From: Zygnema cylindricum
Taxonomy: Eukaryota; Streptophyta; Zygnematophyceae; Zygnematales; Zygnemataceae
DNA: 64,000 bases
Assembly: GCA_037447655.1 (NCBI GenBank)
Contig: JBBHKE010000932.1
Coordinates: forward strand, 1 to 64,000
Direction: 5' to 3'
Under the pieces are notes generated by a model. The model had not been told where the DNA came from, searched no databases, and worked only from the letters and a program-made list of their open reading frames with translations. Below are positions 35,601 through 47,081 of the stretch, one piece after another; the stretch's first letter is position 1, and each line of letters starts with the position of its first letter. The position numbers and the translations under genes were made by a program.

Positions 35601-38600
35601 TATAGGTCCATAAGTCCTCACAAGACAAAGTCATGGCCTAAAACAAAAATGCAGCCCTCCCATAGTTCAAAATTGTAATTTGTCTCCGAGATTTATGCTG
35701 TTGCTTTCACTTTTGCCCTTCCTCACACTTTTTATTCTCTTCTCGCCTCTCCCTCTCCCTCTTTTTCCCTTCTCGCTTCCTCCCTGTTTGGTCACTCCCT
35801 GTTTCTCTCTCTGCCATTGCTTACTCATTGTCCCCCTCTCCCCCCCTCCTGTTTGTATGCGCAGTCTCTCTCTCTTCCTCTCTTCCTCTCCCTGTCCCTC
35901 TCCCTCTCTCTCTCTCTCCCTCTCTCCCCCCCACTCTCCCGCTCTCCCCCTCTCTCCTCTCTCCCCCCCTCTCTCTTTCTCTCCTCTCTCTCCTCTTTGT
36001 ATGTCCACTCCTTATCCCTCCCTTTCTTCCTCCTGTTTGTATGCTCACTCCTTGCCTCTCTCTACCTTTCTCTCCCTCTCTCTCCAGGTGGGCTCTCGGT
36101 CTTAATTCCGTCCATCTCCAGCACAAGCTGTCGGTGCCGATGGCTCCCGAGGACAACCGCAAATCTGAGCCGTTGGAGGTGGGAGTAGGACAGGAAGGAG
36201 GGTTTTGTCTCCCTCCCAAAATGAGCCATGTGGCAATGCCTAAAGGACAGAAAATACCCGGCCTTCATATTGGAACCGCTTATATTGACGAGGAGGGCAA
36301 AAGGGTGTGTTTTCCAAGCAGAAAAAAAAAAAGTTTGAGGACAGGGTTTTGGATAAAATAGTTTGATAGTTGGACTGTTTGAAAAGGAAATCAAACTTTT
36401 AAATTTTTTGAAACTGTGTAAAAAAGAGTAAGATTTTTATGAAGTGTTCACCGACGGTTTCGAAGTGGGATCAGCTCTGTTCGAATTTGTCTCTAGGGCA
36501 CAATTTGTCTTCATTTCTTTGTTTTTTTTTCCATTTGATTATAAACCATTCACCTTCCCTTGTATGGTCCACATTTCTTGAACCGAGTCAAGCAAATGCT
36601 TTTTCTAAGGTCAGTCGGTAGCTGTTTTTTACTTTTATTAATTCACATGTTTTCAGCAGATGTTTATCCATGGATTGGGTTTCAGGTGGAAGGCCCAATG
36701 GACTTTTCCGGAAAAAATCGAATAAGTCTGAAAGAGCTTCAGGATTTGCTCACAAAAGTTACGAGGCCGGACATTGATGTGGGTTTCTATCACACTAATT
36801 TCGAACAATGACCTAAATTAAAGTCGAGAACTTTGTGACGTCTTTGAGTGGTGGGGTTCATTATGGGACTTACATCACATGCACCTTTTATTTTGAAAAG
36901 AGTTTGAATGTTGATGTTTCAAAATCCTTGGGACAAGAAGCTGGGTTAATGTAGATTTAAACATATTGTGTCTTTTTATGGCGGAAAATTGTGTCTTTGA
37001 CGAATGTATGATTTTTCGAGAGTGGTACTGGTAGTGTTGTATATTGTGCGGGTTTTGATGATATTTTATATGTCCTTTTTTGGAGGGTCTCGATTATCGA
37101 TATATCACGTCGATAATCACGATATATCGATATCGCGTTATCATTAATATCTTTACCATTATTTCCGTAATCTTCAACGTTTTTTTTTTTACGACGTTGA
37201 GGCTGAAAAAAGTTTCTAAGTACGATACACTGCACTGTACCGTACCATAACGAATTTGCCAAATGTTTGACTTTTGTACATTGAGTATTGTTTTCCAGAT
37301 TTTTTTCACAAGATTTCCGGTCAATCTTGTGTTTCGTGAAGATTTGGCCGAATGTGTTTTCTGTCTTGTAAAGATTTATGTACAGATTATTACTGTACGG
37401 TTATCGGCCGATTATCACCAGCTATTGCGATATCGATAGTTTATCAACAAACTCGTTAAATATCGAATTTTTCAAGGCCTCGGTATTGATGAGTACCGAT
37501 ATTGTGATTTGCCGACCCTGAATTTGTTCGTTTTTCAAGACTAGATGCAGGTACTCAAGAAGTATAAACTTTTGAAAATTTATGTATCTGCAGTTCCAAT
37601 CTAGAATATCGCATTCGTTGTTTGAACTGGGTAAGGGGAAATTGCCGAGTCTTTTGATGAAAAGGAAATTGAGGGGAAATTGAAAAGTTACTTTCGATAT
37701 CGAGAAAATTACGTGAAGGGTGCAGGTCGGTGGGAAGCCTATTGAAATGGAGGAGAATCTTCGTCTTTTGCTTCTAGAAGCCATGAGCCAATATCCAAAG
37801 GACTCTCGCAATCCAAAATACAATGCAAAAGAATATCCGGATGATTATTGCAAGGTATGGTCTTGTCTTAAAGTCAATTTGTACCTTTTTGTATTACAGA
37901 AAACAATGTGTGAAAATATATGGAGCACTAGACATGGTTACCCGTATCAACCACATGATACGAGGAAACCACATGTAGTGATTCTGTACGTTTTCGCACA
38001 TTAAAAATATGGTATTGCTTGTTTGGCGGAGATATTTCTAGTCATTTGGACCAATCCCTTGTTTCTTCATTCTTACCATTTTTAGGAGAGTTATGAGATG
38101 ATAGAACCTATAGTAAGGTAAGGCTTTTTTCTGTCATTATCAAAATCCTCATCGAAACTTTTTTACTTTCCCAAAGCATAGGCAATTGTTGTTAATGACA
38201 TTAACTTCTCTAAACCGTTCAGATGTTGAAAATAGAGAGGGTAAGGATTATTTAACGAAAGAAGATTTTAAACTTTAGACTGTGAAACGTCGAAGACTGG
38301 TTAAATTTTAAAGTTTGGACATCCAATAGGAATTAATATGAATTTGGAGGTTTGACATCGGATATGAATTAATATTAAATATGAATTACAAGTTAACACC
38401 CACATGCGAGTCGTGTAGATGAACGACATGCAAGAGAACATAGAACAAATTTGTGATGTTTTTCTGCTCCTCTTTTTATTTTTCATTCCACTCCTCCAGC
38501 TGATCTCTTCTTGTAGACCTATATGGTAAGACTTGACATGCTTACAAATAAGTTTTCCATCCTTTCTTTCACAAATTTTTTGCAGTTTTTCCTCCCTGGG

Positions 38601-39568
38601 CTTTGTCGTGTTCGGCCCAAGGAATCGCTTCGAGTGTATAACAAAATTGGACAAGCTTACGGTTTTACCATTGAAAACGCGTGAGCTTCTTATCACCTGA
38701 ATCATAACATAAGCTAGTTAGGATATGATTGTTTTTTTACTTTTATCAGTGCACTGCCTCCACTCCCCCAAGAAATCAAATCAGAGGGAACTTAATTGAT
38801 AGAATGAGTGGTGGGGATTGGGCATATGACAGGTATGTGTTGGACATAGAGACAGGTCGCGATTTTTTCCTTTCCATGGTGATGTACAATAACAATAATG
38901 GAGTTTTGAACGATGACAAATATGAGTATGACACTGCTTATCGTGTTTCAGCCGATCTTGCTGAGGTCCTGGCACGCGCCATTTGGCAGTATCCTCCGGA
39001 ACAGTCGATTTCCGCCACTTATCTCGACTGTATACCTTCCTCTTTCTGGCAAAACGACAGTTATTCTGACAAAGATGAAGTGAAGACTTCCAATGACAAT
39101 GTTGATGACGGGTGCGAAGGCTTAAGAGATAGCTCGCTGGTCTGCGATTCTTCAGGAACCTCGAATTTTCTTTTGGAAGTGGAAAGTGAACGAAAAACTG
39201 ATGCGAACACAGGAAGGCGAGAGGAGGTTGATGACGAGTGTGACGTTACGGCTCTCAGTTTGGAGGCGAACACTTTGAAGATAAGTCAGTCCGTGAATTC
39301 CGTCAGAGAAAGCGTGTCGCCGAGTATTTCTACTTCCATGGAGAGCACTGACGAGAACCACAACAGTTATCAAATAAAGACCGTAAATGCCTCACTCGAC
39401 CATGAACCCTATTTACATTATTATCGGGTGAACCAAACTGAACCTGGTATTGATGCAATTGCCGAAAATTTCCTCCCAAACACACCGGATGGCAGTGAGG
39501 TTGAGTGCATTAGAAGCCTAAAGCCTCGTACTCCATTACCTTGCTACAGGTATTTCTTAGAGGGTTAA
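32677..39568 (+). CDS. Class-A beta-lactamase-fold serine hydrolase with C-terminal extension
   Basis: Nine exons, in phase: 32677-32846, 33587-33654, 34222-34346, 35259-35326, 36088-36304, 36686-36778, 37726-37854, 38586-38680, 38833-39568; 566 aa. All three catalytic motifs of the fold are present: Ser57-A-I-Lys60 (SxxK, after EYFYPA; the serine codon is split by intron 1), Ser123-Asp-Asn125 (VSDNTAFNRLY), and Lys310-I-Gly312 (VYNKIGQAYG). Other stretches fit the bacterial serine-hydrolase family common in Bacteroidota (LSVPMAPEDNR, MDFSGKN, FFLPGLCRV, NDDKYEYD). Residues 1-376 form the domain; 377-566 are an acidic, Ser/Glu/Asp-rich tail without recognised domain. No signal peptide is visible, unlike most bacterial relatives. 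Substrate is unknown; antibiotic hydrolysis should not be assumed. The last exon could be cut at a possible donor (CTACAG/GTATTT, 39549), so the C-terminus is less certain. A bacterial origin by transfer is inferred from the family's usual distribution. Confidence 0.87.
32940..33190. repeat. Degenerate about 26-bp tandem repeat in hydrolase intron 1
   Basis: Repeated forms of TTTGATTCAAGTAGAAAA (with TTCGAGTA, TTTGAGTAG and TTGAAGTAG variants) occur roughly every 25-30 bp across 250 bp. Non-coding, AT-rich intronic satellite. Confidence 0.6.
33282..33400. mobile_element. MITE left end in hydrolase intron 1
   Basis: After TA at 33280 comes CACCGCCCATCGCTATTAGA and then GTTAGTGAATTATTA. This matches the inner-facing end of the 24878-25257 element. 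A second block (ATTAGAGTCAGTGAATTATT) follows at about 33350. No matching right end was found, so this is probably truncated or rearranged. Confidence 0.45.
34540..35040. repeat. AT-rich minisatellite (ATTGCGTTTAT type) in hydrolase intron 3
   Basis: About 500 bp built from variants of TTTATATTGCG and TTATATTGCAT, period about 10-17 bp, with higher-order copies (TTTTCATATTATATTGCGAT three times at 34700-34790). The open frames through it are repeat artefacts with no protein-like content. Confidence 0.85.
35705..36087 (+). repeat. Expanded polypyrimidine (CT) tract ending at the exon 5 acceptor
   Basis: Almost 380 bp of CTCTCCCTCTCTC-type sequence on the sense strand, running directly into the acceptor CTCTCCAG at 36087. 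It contains three spaced copies of CCTGTTTGTATGC-like sequence (about 35849, 36033 and the CTTTGTATG at 35995), so it has grown by duplication. A shorter tract of the same kind is at 33930-34060. Open frames here are low complexity. Confidence 0.8.
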
Positions 39569-40952
39569 CAGTAGGTGTTTTTGGTTGTGATCTCTGTGGC
39601 ATTTATATAAAGTCAATTTTAATTTTTTGAATCTCTTATGTTAGTTGTCTATTGTTTTGTCGTGAGTAGCAGTAGTATTTCTATGCTACTCTGTTAATTT
39701 GGTGTGGATTTAGTTCCTCGGCTTTTTTTGCTTCATATGTTGAGATGATCATTTGACCTTCCATGTCCTTGCTTTCCATGTTTGGCGTCACATGAATTTA
39801 AGGTTTGAGGGGATTAGATCTTTGTGTACAAAACTGGCATTGTTGTGATGTTCCTTCCTGTCATCGCTATCTAAACCTCAACGGTGCTATATACGAATCT
39901 TAGTGCAACAATTTTCCCAGTAGTCGATATATACACAATTTCTGGCATTACTTCCTTAGTAGTTGTAATTGGACATTCAGTTTTTTGTATGATTAGCACG
40001 GTTTGTAGTTCAAAAGTGTGTATTTGGGCATATATGATGTGCATATTATATGGTTTTTTAGTGAAAAAGCAGCAAAACCAATTGCAATATGAATCGCATC
40101 AGGTTCACATGCACAAATTTGACAAATCCAAGGGAAAACGTTTGTTACATTCAATTGGAGTGATGTTGTATAACAATGTCTTTTATCCTCTTAGCGTTAA
40201 CATCCACCATCCGAAAAAAAAAGTTCCGCACATTAAATGGCATAGGCTGCGAAATATTTCCAAATCTTTTCGATCAAAAAAAAGTAATGTGAGTTGCGGG
40301 CACGTGATGAAAGTCGGGCGATCATCAATTACTCGTGAATGTTTTAGGAGAAGAAACTTTTGACCTTTTGTAGTCTGGTGTGACAGTCATTTGTCAGACA
40401 GAGATGAATGCTGATGTGAAATTTGGGTGTATCCAGTGAGATCCCATGTATACAATATGTTTTGTATGGTGCGAACAAAAGTCAATTCGGTGGAAAAGCC
40501 TACTTTTAAACTATGCTACGGCTGCCAACACCAGTAACCCCATGTGTGTAATCATCCCATCAGCAGCATACAAACTCCAAATTACAGATCCGCAATTACA
40601 GCCATCAAGTATCCAAGAAAAAAAGCAAAACTTCATTATACTTCTTTGCACGTGTCAATAAAAGCGGACTAGAAGCCGGCCAACTGATAAGTCCATACTT
40701 CCAGGATCAATGATGATCGATTACTCAAATCTCATCCTATTACATTTCTGCACAACAAACACAACGTGTTTGTGCTATCCGAGGACAAACTTCTCGACAA
40801 GAAGACTGCATGCGTTAAGTTCTTATTTTAGATCGCCTTGTCATGAGCCGCACTCCATCTTAACTATTACATTCCACCACACTAACATATGTACGCTATC
40901 GTTCCCCTTCGTTGAAACAAGACAACTTCTCCGGAAAAAAAGGAAAATTGGA
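39569..40952. other. Convergent intergenic region, one unassigned open frame
   Basis: This lies between the 3' ends of the hydrolase (+) and MED32 (-). A 159-codon frame (39884-40363, +) ends in a strongly basic segment (HPKKKVPHIKWHRLRNISKS) and is the longest unexplained frame in the gene-bearing half. It has no recognised domain and does not join in frame to the hydrolase through the possible donor at 39549. I do not call it a gene. The rest shows nothing coding. Confidence 0.35.
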
Positions 40953-42630
40953 CTACTTGAGCTCCTGAGTCTCTACATTGGACTGCTCTTGCCTGAGAAC
41001 TGATCCTCCCTGCGACCCATCCCTATCCATAGGAATAGGCGAAGCATGTTGGGTGGTCGGAGCCGTTGGCGGATGATGCAAGTCCTCCACCATTCCCTCA
41101 ATCACGCGACTCAGCTGCTCCATTCGCTCCACACTCAGGGTCGGATCTGACGGTCCACGAGAGAGAAGATCCGTCACCGGGGGAGCCCCCCTTGCCTCGT
41201 CAAACAGGCTGTGGGCCATTAGCTGGTGACGGAAGTTGTCCTGGAAAGCAATAGTTTACAGGAGGAGGAGGAGGATTTTTGGTTTGTGATCTCTGCTTTA
41301 TGTGCCGATACTTGATGCATATGATTCCATGGGAAAAAAAGTGATGGTTTTTCGGAAACATTTTTCGATTGGTTCAAGGAAAACCGAACAGGCGTATTTC
41401 CGAGAGCACTAAGGAGACAAAATACTCGAGAAGGGCCAGCCACAATATTGACCACGATTTACAACAACATTAACGCAAATCATAGCTCTCCCTCTCCCTC
41501 TCCCTCTCTCTCTCTCCCACTCCCTCTCCCTCTCCTCTCCCCTCCCTCTTCCCCTTGTACCTAACAACTGCAAAAACTCGCTACCTCAAGCCCTCACAGA
41601 CTTGCAGGCAGAGAAAAAACAGCCATGGCCTCCGATAAGCGCCCTATCCATATAGGTTTAATGTGCGAAAACAATTGGAAACACTACGGTAACAAATATC
41701 CCCTCCCTAATATCTGTATAGTACTTGCACTGTACGGGGTAACAATATATAGCGTTTCCCAACTGTTTTTGCACATCGAACTTATGTCCATAGCCATGGA
41801 AATTAGGGAATGTGACGAGCCCTTACCACATACTCTTGGGCGAAATCACAGGCCGCATGGAACTGTTGCAATCGACTGTGAAAAGATTCTAACGCCGCTT
41901 TCCGTGCCCCTTTCTTCACACTACCACTGTCACAAAAAACAAAAACGGTATTAACAACAAATAACAGGGAGTTTTAAGGTGATAACCACTAAAAACACAT
42001 CGTTGAACAATTTTATCAGGTATAACCATTCACACATTGTAATTGATTGACATTATGATTCTTGTTAGTTTTTCTTAAGGGCGTGGCAAAGAATGCTTGA
42101 GAGAAGAAAGTGAGTAGTTTGTAAAAATGGTTGACATTTTTATTAAAACCTTCCCGACAGAAAAACTGTTCGAAAGAAACTCTTCAACTTATTCTCGTGC
42201 AACTCCATGGGCTTCTAGAAGTCAACTTAGAGAATGTTCATGTGAAGACTCGTTCAATTCTTGCAAATTCTTGTGGGACAACTTACTCAAAATGTTGCAG
42301 ATTTTCCATGTAAGAACTTATAAGATTGTTAAGTTTAATACGTACAATTGTAAACGAAATTCGATGTCAAACTTATAGAATGGTCGCGGAGTTCAAATGT
42401 GTGAAAATAGTTGGAAACGCTACATGTGGTTACCCCGTACTATACATGCATTAATACACGTATAGTATGGGGTGAAAACTTTTAGGGTTTCCAATTGTTT
42501 TTGCACACTTGAAGTACAGATTGTCGCGAAATTTGAAAAAAAAAAAAAAAGTTTCGAGTTTGAAATTTGAATCCAATTCTGACCTCTTCTGGTGCTCTTG
42601 CTCCGCCTGGAGGACGGCCGTCACCGCCAT
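40953..42630 (-). CDS. MED32: Mediator complex subunit 32 (plant MED32, tail module)
   Basis: A small subunit of the Mediator co-activator that bridges transcription factors and RNA polymerase II; MED32 is the plant counterpart placed with MED2/MED29. Three exons in phase: 42630-42584, 41926-41827, 41240-40953; 144 aa, near the length I recall for the Arabidopsis protein. Diagnostic stretches are KAALESFHSRLQQFHAACDF with AQEYV (Arabidopsis has ALENF...F.VACDQAEEFV), then SLFDEA and LSVERMEQLSRVIEGMVEDL (plant: VRLEQMSKAV..LVIEL). The C-terminal 30 residues are Pro/Gln-rich. The start is the weak point: the ATG at 42630 gives MAVTAVLQAEQEHQ, which lacks part of the usual first helix. An upstream ATG near 42700 opens a frame that stops after about 11 codons. 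A missed exon or sequence error is possible. It is convergent with the serine hydrolase. Confidence 0.85.
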
Positions 42631-42819
42631 CAAAAGCCCCTGGGAACCCTCCCGCCGCGGCAACCCTACAAAGCCCTTTCAGACAGACTCCCTTCCGCCA
42701 TGGCTCGCCGGAAGGAGGAAAATACGGTTCTCAGAGGCGTGACGTCACATGAGTAGTGACATGACATGAGGCGTGACGTCACACGAGGTCAACATGAACA
42801 GGACAAGCTGGTTGGGCAC

Positions 42820-43150
42820 TTTACATGGGGAGGAGAGGGAGAGGAGAAGTGTAGGAAAAGGGGCGAGTCCAAAGGGGGGGGGAGGGGGGGAGGAGAGGGA
42901 GAGGAAGAGAGGAGAGGGAGAGAGAGCGGAGGAGAGAAGCTTTACGACGGTACGAGGGAGAGGAGGGAGGACAGGGAGAGGAGAAGGGAAAGGGCAGGAG
43001 GGAACAACACATGATACCTCCAGAAACCAGAGTATTAAACAAAAATTATAATAACAATAATAACAACAGAGTACAAATATTAGCAATAAGAATAAGAATA
43101 ATAGCAATACTATTAATAGCAATAATAATAATAACAATAACAACAGTGAG
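42820..43150. repeat. Purine-rich (GA)n tract and AAT/AAC microsatellite upstream of MED32
   Basis: 42830-43010 is GAGAGGGAGAGG-type sequence with a G-rich core (42878-42892). 43041-43150 is an ATAACAATAATAAC array. On the MED32 sense strand the first part is a CT tract, so it lies in the presumed promoter or 5' UTR region. Frames through it are low complexity. Confidence 0.75.
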
Positions 43151-44181
43151 CCTTCACCTCCCGCCGTACGATCTGCTCACCTCGAGCGCGGAGCCGATGC
43201 CGTCGATTCGCCCATCCATGCCGCGTTATCCGCCGTAATATGCGGCATCCATACCTGGAAATCTGCCACGTGGCACTGAGTTTCAAGCCAGGCTACCAGG
43301 TCTTGAGGCAGGCTGCGCGCATTCCTCCGGCATCCGCTGACTTCGCCTGCGCCGCCCTGCCTGTGGACTTGTCAAGTACAGTACTGTGCCGTACCGTACG
43401 AACAAAAAGTGCTCGTTTTCAATCGGAGGCGAAGCACACCTTAGATCCGTACATTCTCACCCGTATATTCGTACATGCTGACGCAGGCCAATCATTTTGC
43501 TCGCTTGGTCAACATTCGTAACACATTCCGAAACATCAAAACAATTCTTCTTTTAGGGTACCGCGGCGTACGTTCACATATATTTTAGTACTTGTATTTT
43601 AGTAGTAGCATATTTTAGATTTTTCGTACTTTCAGGTTTTTTAGGGTACATTTCCCGTAGAAGCTCATACATTTCCGTTTTTTATCCGTACTTTGGAATA
43701 TTCTTTAAGGATTTTCTAGGATTACGCTTTTTGTACATTTCTGTACATTTTTTAACAGAAAATGGTACGAAATATATGAAAAGTATGAAATCGACGAATA
43801 TTACGTAGTTATCGTAAAAAAGTCGAAATCCGTGCGAATTGGACATCAACGTTCAGAATGCTTCCGTTCGACTCCCTTTGGTCACGTTTGCCTCCTTTGG
43901 CCTCCGTCTGCCGCCGTTTGCCACTACGCAATTGATAATGTGACGCGTGGTCGTTCCGTATCGACCTCCAGCGGACCTTTGAGTTCCGTACAACAAACCG
44001 CGAAATCCTTAACATGCTACGGTGGACCCCTCTCGGGACACCTCCGAGGGCCAAAAAGTTGCAAGATTCCGTATGGTACGGCCGTACAGGAACTGTCCTG
44101 CGTAACCACGGTTTGCCGCCGCACAGAACAATAATTCCAGAGAAAGATCCTTGGTCTGCTAAAATTTAGTGCAGTAATTAG
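43151..44181. other. Intergenic, no gene recognised
   Basis: Rich in GTAC words (GTACAGTACTGTGCCGTACC at about 43376) and short CGTAC steps. No coding similarity on either strand. Confidence 0.4.
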
Positions 44182-44310
44182 CAGTGTTGTGCATCGGTAA
44201 AAAAATTATCGTGATAACACCGACACCGATAGTTATCGGTTATCGAACGGCCAGAGGTCCCGATATATCGGTCCGAGACCAACAAATTCCATATCGGCGA
44301 TAACTTTAAA
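44182..44310. mobile_element. hAT-like MITE end
   Basis: CAGTGTTGTGCATCGGTAA at 44182 is followed by alternating ATCGGTTATCG words, matching the terminal sequence of the complete element at 51052-51511. The right end was not identified, so this may be truncated. Confidence 0.5.
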
Positions 44311-44548
44311 AAAATATAGTATGCATACAGTACTTTATAACATATTGTATTATGTTATTTACTTTATATAGCATGGCATGCCACGTAGAATAATCTGTTG
44401 CGTATCTGTTTAGCTGGAGTTTATTACGGACAGCGCAACACATGAACGTTGACAAATTTAAAACAATATTTTATAGTTCTAAAACTATAGTACCGAAAAG
44501 CAAATATTAAAGGGAATTGCTAATCGCGGACCTTCATTAAAAAAAAAA

Positions 44549-45808
44549 CAATTCACACGGCCGACCAAGGTTCACTGTAACAAAACTGCGGCAACCACGT
44601 AAATAAAATGGTTGCGCGCATGTAGTTTCTCACTTCACGTGAGCTCCACTGTGAGAGCACATACTGACATTTAACTTAGAGTATAATTCCATTAGACGAA
44701 AAGTGTGGTTCGTTACTGGACGCCGTACAAGTTTGTACAAATCTGTACCACACCGTACCTTAATTCTTTTTAGTCAGACGAAATATTGTTACTTTAAAGT
44801 TGTCGGGAAGCTCCAATGGTGTAGGCGTAATTCCTGGCCGTTGGATATTCCACTTTTTCAGATCCGCGAAGCAATCGCGCACATCATCCAGTGTGACGAT
44901 ACTCTCCTCGCGAGGAGAGTTGTACGATACTAGACGTGTACCATTGGTACACGTGAAAATGCGAAAAAACATCGGCTTTGAACAAGCGATCACATGTCTA
45001 CACGTCGTACAGTCCATGTGCCGCCTGCCACGCTGGATGCAGGTGAGCCGAAAAATATTTTCGCACGCTCCGTCTAACGTCCACCGACATTAAAAGTTTG
45101 CCGCGTCTTTTTGCCATTCTGTTTCGAAATTTTGATTTCCATTTTCAAAATCAAAAATCTGGCCGCAAACTTTACGTATGAATCATTAACCACCTCTGGT
45201 CGTACAAATATTTCGTTTAACTTTCCGTTTGAATATTTTCTTTAAGATTTTCAAAATCTGGACTCTAACCTACGTGGCGCCAATCATAATTGAGGAAGGT
45301 TTGTTACTGGCCCGACAAAATGAATAATCTTCCAGTAAACGCTGCAAGTATAATTTTTCGTACATTTATTGGGACCGCCTAATGGAATTTTACCCTTAGC
45401 CGCAAAAATGGAATCTAATCGCGAACCGTTACGTTGAACTTTGACACAAATTAATGGACGGCGTCGCACGAAACGAAATAAACTTCGTACAAGATAAGAA
45501 AGCGAACCCGCCTAAATATATCAATGAAACTAAATGATAAAAAAGTGTGTAGTCACGCGCGAGCAAATGAAACCACACTATTTGCGAATCAACATTTCTT
45601 CGTTGACGACGTACTTCACATTGATTCACGTTCACGGAAAAAGTAAAAGGCGCACATAAAAATAAAATATAGTACGCACTTAAATGCCAACATGTGCTCT
45701 CACAGTGGAGCTGACGTGAAGTGAGAAACTACTTGCGCGCAGCCATTTTATTTACATGTGGTTGTCGCAGTTTTGTTACAGTAAACCTTGGCCGACCGTG
45801 TGAATTGT
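44549..45808. mobile_element. Element with long (about 125 bp) terminal inverted repeats
   Basis: Arms at 44549-44673 and 45680-45808 are inverted copies. Both contain, in mirrored order, CAATTCACACGG, GTAACAAAACTGCG, TTTCTCACTTCACGT and AGCTCCACTGTGAGAGCACA, with scattered differences. The 1-kb interior holds a minus-strand frame at 45017-44760 with protein-like content (CTTCRHVIACSKP, VTLDDVRDCFADLKKW, LPDNFKVTIF) that I do not recognise. I cannot place it in a superfamily; long TIRs suggest a MULE-like or unknown cut-and-paste element. Confidence 0.6.
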
Positions 45809-46345
45809 CTTTTTTTTTATGACGACCGACGTTCGCAAGCGCGACATTTTTTTAACCGTCGTTACAATATTTGGCCAGTCAAAGTTGTTCGACGGATTGA
45901 CTGTCAAATTTGAACTCGAAGGTACGTAACTTGTACTAAATTGTACTTCAAATGTATAATTTTTGACAACTACCTCAGCAGCAAAAAGTGTCTATGCGAT
46001 TAGCATTTCCCATATTAAATTACCTTGTAAATTTGAAAATCAAACTTTTTCGAAAAACAAACGAACACATCTGTCAGACTGCCGCATGGAAATGATACGA
46101 GGGCATAACTAACCTTGCAACGACAAGCCAAAACGAAAGTACCAGACAACTATAAAAGTAATATCGTGCTAAACTAGATGTACGATAGTTTTAGACGCGA
46201 AATGAAACGACAAATATATTTCGCGAAACAAATAGAACTTTATCGAAACGTACGTCAGAGTACTATCGATACATTCAAGATAGGTAGTTTTTCGTGAAAT
46301 CCAACCGATTCCGCGCGCGTACGATTCTTTCAATGAATCGTAACA

Positions 46346-46990
46346 TTCCCCCTTTTCATTAAATAATTGTTTACATCACAACAACCCTAATTTAGGTCTT
46401 CCTCTTAAAAATACATCAAACGTCGCCGCCTTAGTAAGCATATCGGCAGCTTCCTCAAGTGTCGATACATATTGAAATTCCATTTTTTTAGCAGCTACCA
46501 AATCTCCTACGAAATGCCATTGGATCCGTATATGTTTAGTGCGCTTATGAAATACGGAATTTTTCACAAGTGCGATCGAACTCATACTATCCGTAAAAAA
46601 ATTTAAGCATCCAATCAAAAATCCAAGTTCGCTTAACATTTCCCCTATCCATATTGACGCCTTGCTTGCGTGGCACGCTACCATATACTCGGCCTCTGTT
46701 GAACTTAGTGCCACGGTTGGTTGCAGACGCGAACTCCACGAGATCGCCGCTCCACCAAACACGAACGCGTATCCGGACGTATATTTTCCCGAATCGAAAT
46801 CTCCGACCCAATCGGCGTCGCAATATCCGACGCACTCGCTTTTAGATTTAGAAACAAGGCCGATATCGATTGTACCCGCCAAGTATCAAAATATACGTTT
46901 GACAGCTTCCCAATGTAATTTCTTTGGCGCTTGACAATATCGACCTACAATTGAAACGGCCGCCGAAATATCGGGTCGTGTACCAGCACT
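46346..46990 (-). mobile_element. Ty1/copia retrotransposon fragment, RNase H end plus LTR start
   Basis: The minus strand encodes the end of a copia polyprotein: PDISAAVSIVGRYCQAPKKL, LHWEAVKR, then after an in-frame TGA (about 46887) TIDIGL, GYCDADWVGD, TSGYAFVFGGAAISWSS, TVALSSTEAEYMV, KHIRIQWHFV, and stop at 46376. These are the standard copia RNase H landmarks. After the stop comes a purine tract (GAAAAGGGGGAA) and then TGTTACGATTC at 46346, the expected start of the 3' LTR. The LTR's far end was not found. The upstream polyprotein is absent, so it is truncated. Confidence 0.85.
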
Positions 46991-47081
46991 TAGGTCAGAG
47001 GTCGCAAAAGTCAAAAAAGGGTTTTTTAGGGTTTGTCAAAAATTCCGTTGCCTTCGATTTGCGAAATAAATAGCTTACTAC

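Noticed and set aside
35680-36361. Several 110-180-codon frames on both strands
   Set aside because: They are produced by the CT tract before hydrolase exon 5; only 36088-36304 is coding.
32677-39568. Serine hydrolase as bacterial contamination in the assembly
   Set aside because: Eight introns with GT-AG borders interrupt it in phase, and it is embedded between plant-type genes with the same repeat background.
39884-40363. 159-codon frame as an extra exon of the hydrolase
   Set aside because: Joining it through the possible donor at 39549 does not keep its frame.
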